Positions 5,671-8,048 of a DNA stretch of 8,048 bases are shown in pieces; the stretch's first letter is position 1; each line of letters starts with the position of its first letter. Where the stretch lies: NCBI GenBank assembly GCA_946623485.1, contig CAMORF010000096.1, positions 1 through 8,048 on the forward strand, written 5' to 3'. The position numbers were made by a program, and so were the translations under genes. Under the pieces are notes generated by a model. It was not told where the DNA came from. It worked only from the letters and a program-made list of their open reading frames with translations, and made no database searches. The stretch is from an uncultured Clostridia bacterium. Its GTDB lineage: Bacteria; Bacillota; Clostridia; Lachnospirales; Lachnospiraceae.

Positions 5671-6389
5671 TGATCCAGATCTTCTACCTTATATCCGATT
5701 CCCCACATCACCTTGAGATACCTGGGATTCTTCGGGTCGATCTCTATCTTTTCGCGAATATGGCGGATGTGGACCGTAACCGTGTTGTCCGCGCAGAAAG
5801 CTTCCTCCTTCCAGATCTTCTCATAGATCTCATCAATCGAGAATACCTTTCCCTTGTTCCGAAGCAGGAGCAGCAGGATATTATACTCAATCCGCGTCAG
5901 GCGGACGCTTTTCCCGTCCACGGTCACTTCCTTGCGCTCATCATCAATCACCAGACCGCCGCTGTGGAAGACATTCTGGTTCTCCTCTTCTGTCTCCTGC
6001 ATCGTTCCAAGGCTTGTATAGCGGCGAAGCTGGCTCTTGACGCGGGCTACCATCTCCAGCGGGCTGAATGGCTTCGTGATGTAATCGTCCGCCCCGTAGT
6101 TCAGCCCCATGATCTTATCCGTATCCTGCCCCTTGGCTGACAGGATGATGATCGGGATGCTGGACTTCATGTTTTTGCGGATCTTCAGGACTGCGGTCAG
6201 CCCGTCTACCTTCGGCATCATGAGGTCGATGAGCAGCAGATGAACCTCCTCCTTCTCCAGGATCTCCAGTGCCTGCGCGCCGTCATATGCCTTCAGGACA
6301 TTGTATCCTTCCTGGGTCAGATAGATCTCCAGCGCGTCCGTAATCTCCTTCTCGTCATCGCAGACCAGGATCGTGTAGTTTTCAGCCAT
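5667..6389 (-). CDS. OmpR-family response regulator (VanR-like)
   Basis: A 240-residue two-component DNA-binding regulator. The receiver domain (5-122) has the acidic pair Asp11/Asp12, phospho-acceptor Asp55 (LLLIDLMMPKVDG), Ser84 (ILSAKG) and Lys106 (DYITKPFSP). The winged-helix domain (about 142-236) contains RLTRIEYNILLLLLRNKGKVFS and the recognition segment NTVTVHIRHIREKIE, ending in the typical VMWGIGYKVED. The closest style is VanR-type OmpR regulators. I start it at 6389 and not 6515: the 42 extra residues are unrelated to the family, the receiver begins with VCDDE straight after this Met, and AGAGGGGAG lies about 8 bases upstream. It is first in an operon with the kinase (ATGA overlap) and is divergent from malQ. 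A predicted promoter at 6432-6460 would give a leader of about 36 nt. Confidence 0.95.
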   Translation of the reverse strand: MAENYTILVCDDEKEITDALEIYLTQEGYNVLKAYDGAQALEILEKEEVHLLLIDLMMPKVDGLTAVLKIRKNMKSSIPIIILSAKGQDTDKIMGLNYGADDYITKPFSPLEMVARVKSQLRRYTSLGTMQETEEENQNVFHSGGLVIDDERKEVTVDGKSVRLTRIEYNILLLLLRNKGKVFSIDEIYEKIWKEEAFCADNTVTVHIRHIREKIEIDPKNPRYLKVMWGIGYKVEDLDQ

Positions 6390-6431
6390 GATTGCATCTC
6401 CCCTCTTTTGGAAAAGAATGTCGTTTTTCTT

Positions 6432-6460
6432 ATTATACAGGATTTTTCGGAATCCTTCAG
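6432..6460 (-). promoter_or_regulatory. Predicted promoter of the two-component operon
   Basis: A perfect TATAAT lies at 6432-6437 on the minus strand. The best -35 at 17-bp spacing is weak (CTGAAG, 6455-6460, 3/6). A strong -10 with a poor -35 often goes with activator dependence, such as autoregulation by the response regulator, but that is inference. The predicted start is near 6425, 36 bases before the ATG. Confidence 0.5.
6440..6455. repeat. Inverted repeat GGATT-N6-AATCC in the promoter spacer
   Basis: GGATT (6440-6444) and AATCC (6451-6455) are inverted copies with a 6-bp gap. They lie exactly between the -10 and the weak -35 of the predicted two-component operon promoter, a position suitable for a regulator binding site. 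OmpR-type regulators more often bind direct repeats, so a different regulator or chance is also possible. Confidence 0.25.
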
Positions 6461-6487
6461 CATCAATTCGCAGCAAACGAACCTGAG

Positions 6488-6516
6488 TTGCGAAATGTGC
6501 CCCGGTACGGTACAAT
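6488..6516 (+). promoter_or_regulatory. Predicted sigma-A promoter of malQ
   Basis: TTGCGA (6488-6493, 4/6) and TACAAT (6511-6516, 5/6) are separated by exactly 17 bp. Transcription would start near 6523, giving a leader of about 73 nt. The promoter does not overlap the divergent regulator's core promoter; about 28 bp separate the two -35 elements. I found no sequence close to a CcpA cre site or another known maltose operator. Confidence 0.55.
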
Positions 6517-6595
6517 ACGCATGGCAGAGGACGGGTGCCGTTTCACGGGGCGCACTGCCTGCCGTAAATCTATTATAAAAAAGGAAGTAAAGCAC

Positions 6596-8048
6596 ATGAA
6601 TCAAAACCAGAAAAATTCCGGCATGGAGCTGGAGAAGGCGCTCGCTGCCAGGAAACTGAAGGACCGGATGAGCGGTATCCTGGTGCATCCTACTTCTTTC
6701 CCGTCTCCCCATGGGATCGGGGACCTGGGCCAGGGTGCCAGGGATTTTATCGATTTCCTGGAAGAGACGGAGCAGCATCTGTGGCAGGTGCTTCCGCTGG
6801 GACCCACCGGTTTCGGGGACTCGCCCTATCAGAGCCTGTCTGCGTTTGCGGGGCAGATCTATATCATCAGCCCGGAGGACCTGAAAAAAGAAGGGCTTCT
6901 CCATGACGAGGATTTTGAGGACGAGCCGGAATGGGATCCAAAGAAGGTGGACTATGGCCCGGTCATCGAATTCAAGGTGCGCCTGCTGAAAAAAGCGTAC
7001 GCGCATTTTCTTGAGATCGAGACCCACTCCCCCGCAGAAAAGAATTCCGAGCCTTCCATCGTTGACCGTTTCCGGGAGTTTTGCCGCAGGCAGGCTGACT
7101 GGCTGGATGATTACGCTCTTTTCAGCGCCTTGAAGGACCACTACCAGGGACGCTGCTGGCTCGACTGGGATGCTGACCTGCGTGAAGGAAAGCCTGCCGC
7201 GAAGAAGGAGTATGCCCAAAAGCTGAGACAGGAGATCCGCTACTATCAGTTCACCCAGTTCCTGTTCCAGGAACAGTGGATGGCGCTTCGCCTGTACGCA
7301 GCCCAGCGCAACGTTGCCATTGTTGGCGACATCCCGATCTTCATGGCGATCGATAACTGCGATGTCTGGGCGGACAAGAAGCTGTTCAGGCTCGATCCGA
7401 AGGGCTATCCGCTGGAAGTCGCCGGAGTCCCGCCTGATTATTTCTCTGCCACCGGCCAGCTGTGGGGCAATCCCCTTTATGACTGGGCCTACCATGAAAA
7501 GACCGGGTATGACTGGTGGATCCGCCGCCTGGAACGTCAGCTTGAGCTGGTGGATTATGTGCGGATTGACCATTTCCGCGGATTTGTCAACTACTGGGCG
7601 ATTCCTGCCGACGCGGAAACGGCCATCGAAGGCGAGTGGAAGGAAGGGCCGGGGGAAAAACTGTTCCTTGCGCTGCAGGAGAAATTCGGGAAAACCCTTC
7701 CGATCATCGCGGAAGATCTGGGAATCATCACGGAAGACGTGGAAGCGCTCCGGGACCAGTTCCATTTCCCGGGGATGAAGGTGCTCCAGTTCGGATTCGA
7801 GAACATGAATGACAACAAATACATTCCTCATTTCTACGATACGCCGAACTGCGTATGCTATACCGGCACGCATGACAATGACACAACCGTAGGCTGGTAC
7901 CAGAATCAGCGTGAGGAAGTCAAGGACCGGATCCGCATCATGGGCAACTGTGATGGCAACGGTGTTTCTCTTGATTTCATCCGGTTCGCGATGGGATCCA
8001 TCGCGAAGTACGCGATCTTCCCGATCCAGGACCTGCTTCAGCTGGACA
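6596..8048 (+). CDS. malQ: 4-alpha-glucanotransferase (amylomaltase, GH77), 3' end cut by window
   Basis: MalQ transfers alpha-1,4-glucan segments between maltodextrins, releasing glucose and longer chains in the cytoplasm. The frame from the ATG at 6596 is open for 484 codons to the window edge; the family is usually about 500 residues, so only some 20-25 residues and the stop are missing. Near the N-terminus are SGILVHPTSFPSPHGIGDLG (26-45) and LPLGPTGFGDSPYQS (about 66-80), which are classic GH77. Catalytic residues are in place: nucleophile Asp325 in DYVRIDHFRGF, acid/base Glu373 in IAEDLG, and transition-state Asp427 in THDND. Their spacing (48 and 54) agrees with the Thermus aquaticus enzyme. 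AAGGAAG lies 8 bases before the ATG. The first 25 residues are a short polar extension. An antisense open frame of 518 codons over this gene is a shadow. No other maltose genes are visible in the window. Confidence 0.97.
   Translation, partial: MNQNQKNSGMELEKALAARKLKDRMSGILVHPTSFPSPHGIGDLGQGARDFIDFLEETEQHLWQVLPLGPTGFGDSPYQSLSAFAGQIYIISPEDLKKEGLLHDEDFEDEPEWDPKKVDYGPVIEFKVRLLKKAYAHFLEIETHSPAEKNSEPSIVDRFREFCRRQADWLDDYALFSALKDHYQGRCWLDWDADLREGKPAAKKEYAQKLRQEIRYYQFTQFLFQEQWMALRLYAAQRNVAIVGDIPIFMAIDNCDVWADKKLFRLDPKGYPLEVAGVPPDYFSATGQLWGNPLYDWAYHEKTGYDWWIRRLERQLELVDYVRIDHFRGFVNYWAIPADAETAIEGEWKEGPGEKLFLALQEKFGKTLPIIAEDLGIITEDVEALRDQFHFPGMKVLQFGFENMNDNKYIPHFYDTPNCVCYTGTHDNDTTVGWYQNQREEVKDRIRIMGNCDGNGVSLDFIRFAMGSIAKYAIFPIQDLLQLD

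Noticed and set aside
6390..6515. Longer response regulator start adding 42 residues
   Set aside because: The extra residues do not resemble a receiver domain and run through the predicted promoter; the ATG at 6389 has a good ribosome site and the family's normal start.
6317..7873. 518-codon open frame on the minus strand
   Set aside because: It lies antisense to malQ, whose GH77 motifs and catalytic residues are unmistakable, and runs into the response regulator gene in another frame. The translation is rich in Arg, Pro and Leu without domain logic, as expected for a shadow of GC-rich coding sequence.

Overview
The window reads like a chromosomal segment from a moderately GC-rich anaerobic Firmicute, most probably a Lachnospiraceae (Clostridium cluster XIVa) gut bacterium. 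That placement is an inference. It rests on Gram-positive style Shine-Dalgarno sites (AGGAGG, GAGGTGAT, AGAGGGGAG), on the VanR-like response regulator with its clostridial-type histidine kinase, on a DUF5685 gene next to a J-domain gene, and on a cytidylate-kinase-like (Cmk-2 type) gene. There is no integrase, transposase, CRISPR array, phage gene, tRNA or rRNA, and nothing marks the region as transferred.

Layout: every gene except the last is on the minus strand, so they read from right to left. At the left edge is the first 32 codons of a membrane protein with an Asn/Gly-rich cytoplasmic tip, probably FtsH. Upstream of it (196-810) is a Cmk-like kinase. Next, 996-3118, comes a tight three-gene cassette in transcription order: a small two-helix membrane protein with a zinc ribbon, a DUF5685 protein 2 bp downstream, and a J-domain/TPR/Cys-tail co-chaperone 75 bp further on. 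A predicted promoter overlapping a 27-bp dyad lies about 150 bp upstream of the cassette.

A two-component system follows at 3325-6389. The OmpR-family response regulator comes first in transcription order and overlaps by an ATGA the start of a 781-residue, six-helix sensor kinase. Divergent from it, 6596-8048 (+) encodes the first 484 residues of MalQ (4-alpha-glucanotransferase, GH77), cut by the window edge about 20-25 residues before its expected end. The 206-bp divergent intergenic region holds two separate sigma-A-like promoters.

How the genes work together: MalQ handles maltodextrins. The two-component system senses an unknown extracytoplasmic signal, and divergence from malQ is only weak evidence for a shared regulon. 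The most interesting part is the zinc ribbon/DUF5685/J-domain cassette. The DUF5685 protein carries two Asp-rich motifs (DDWKDE and DAYDDLEAD) placed like the metal-diphosphate motifs of class I isoprenoid synthases. Beside it are a dedicated J-protein with a seven-cysteine tail and a membrane zinc ribbon. This is the best candidate here for an undescribed system.
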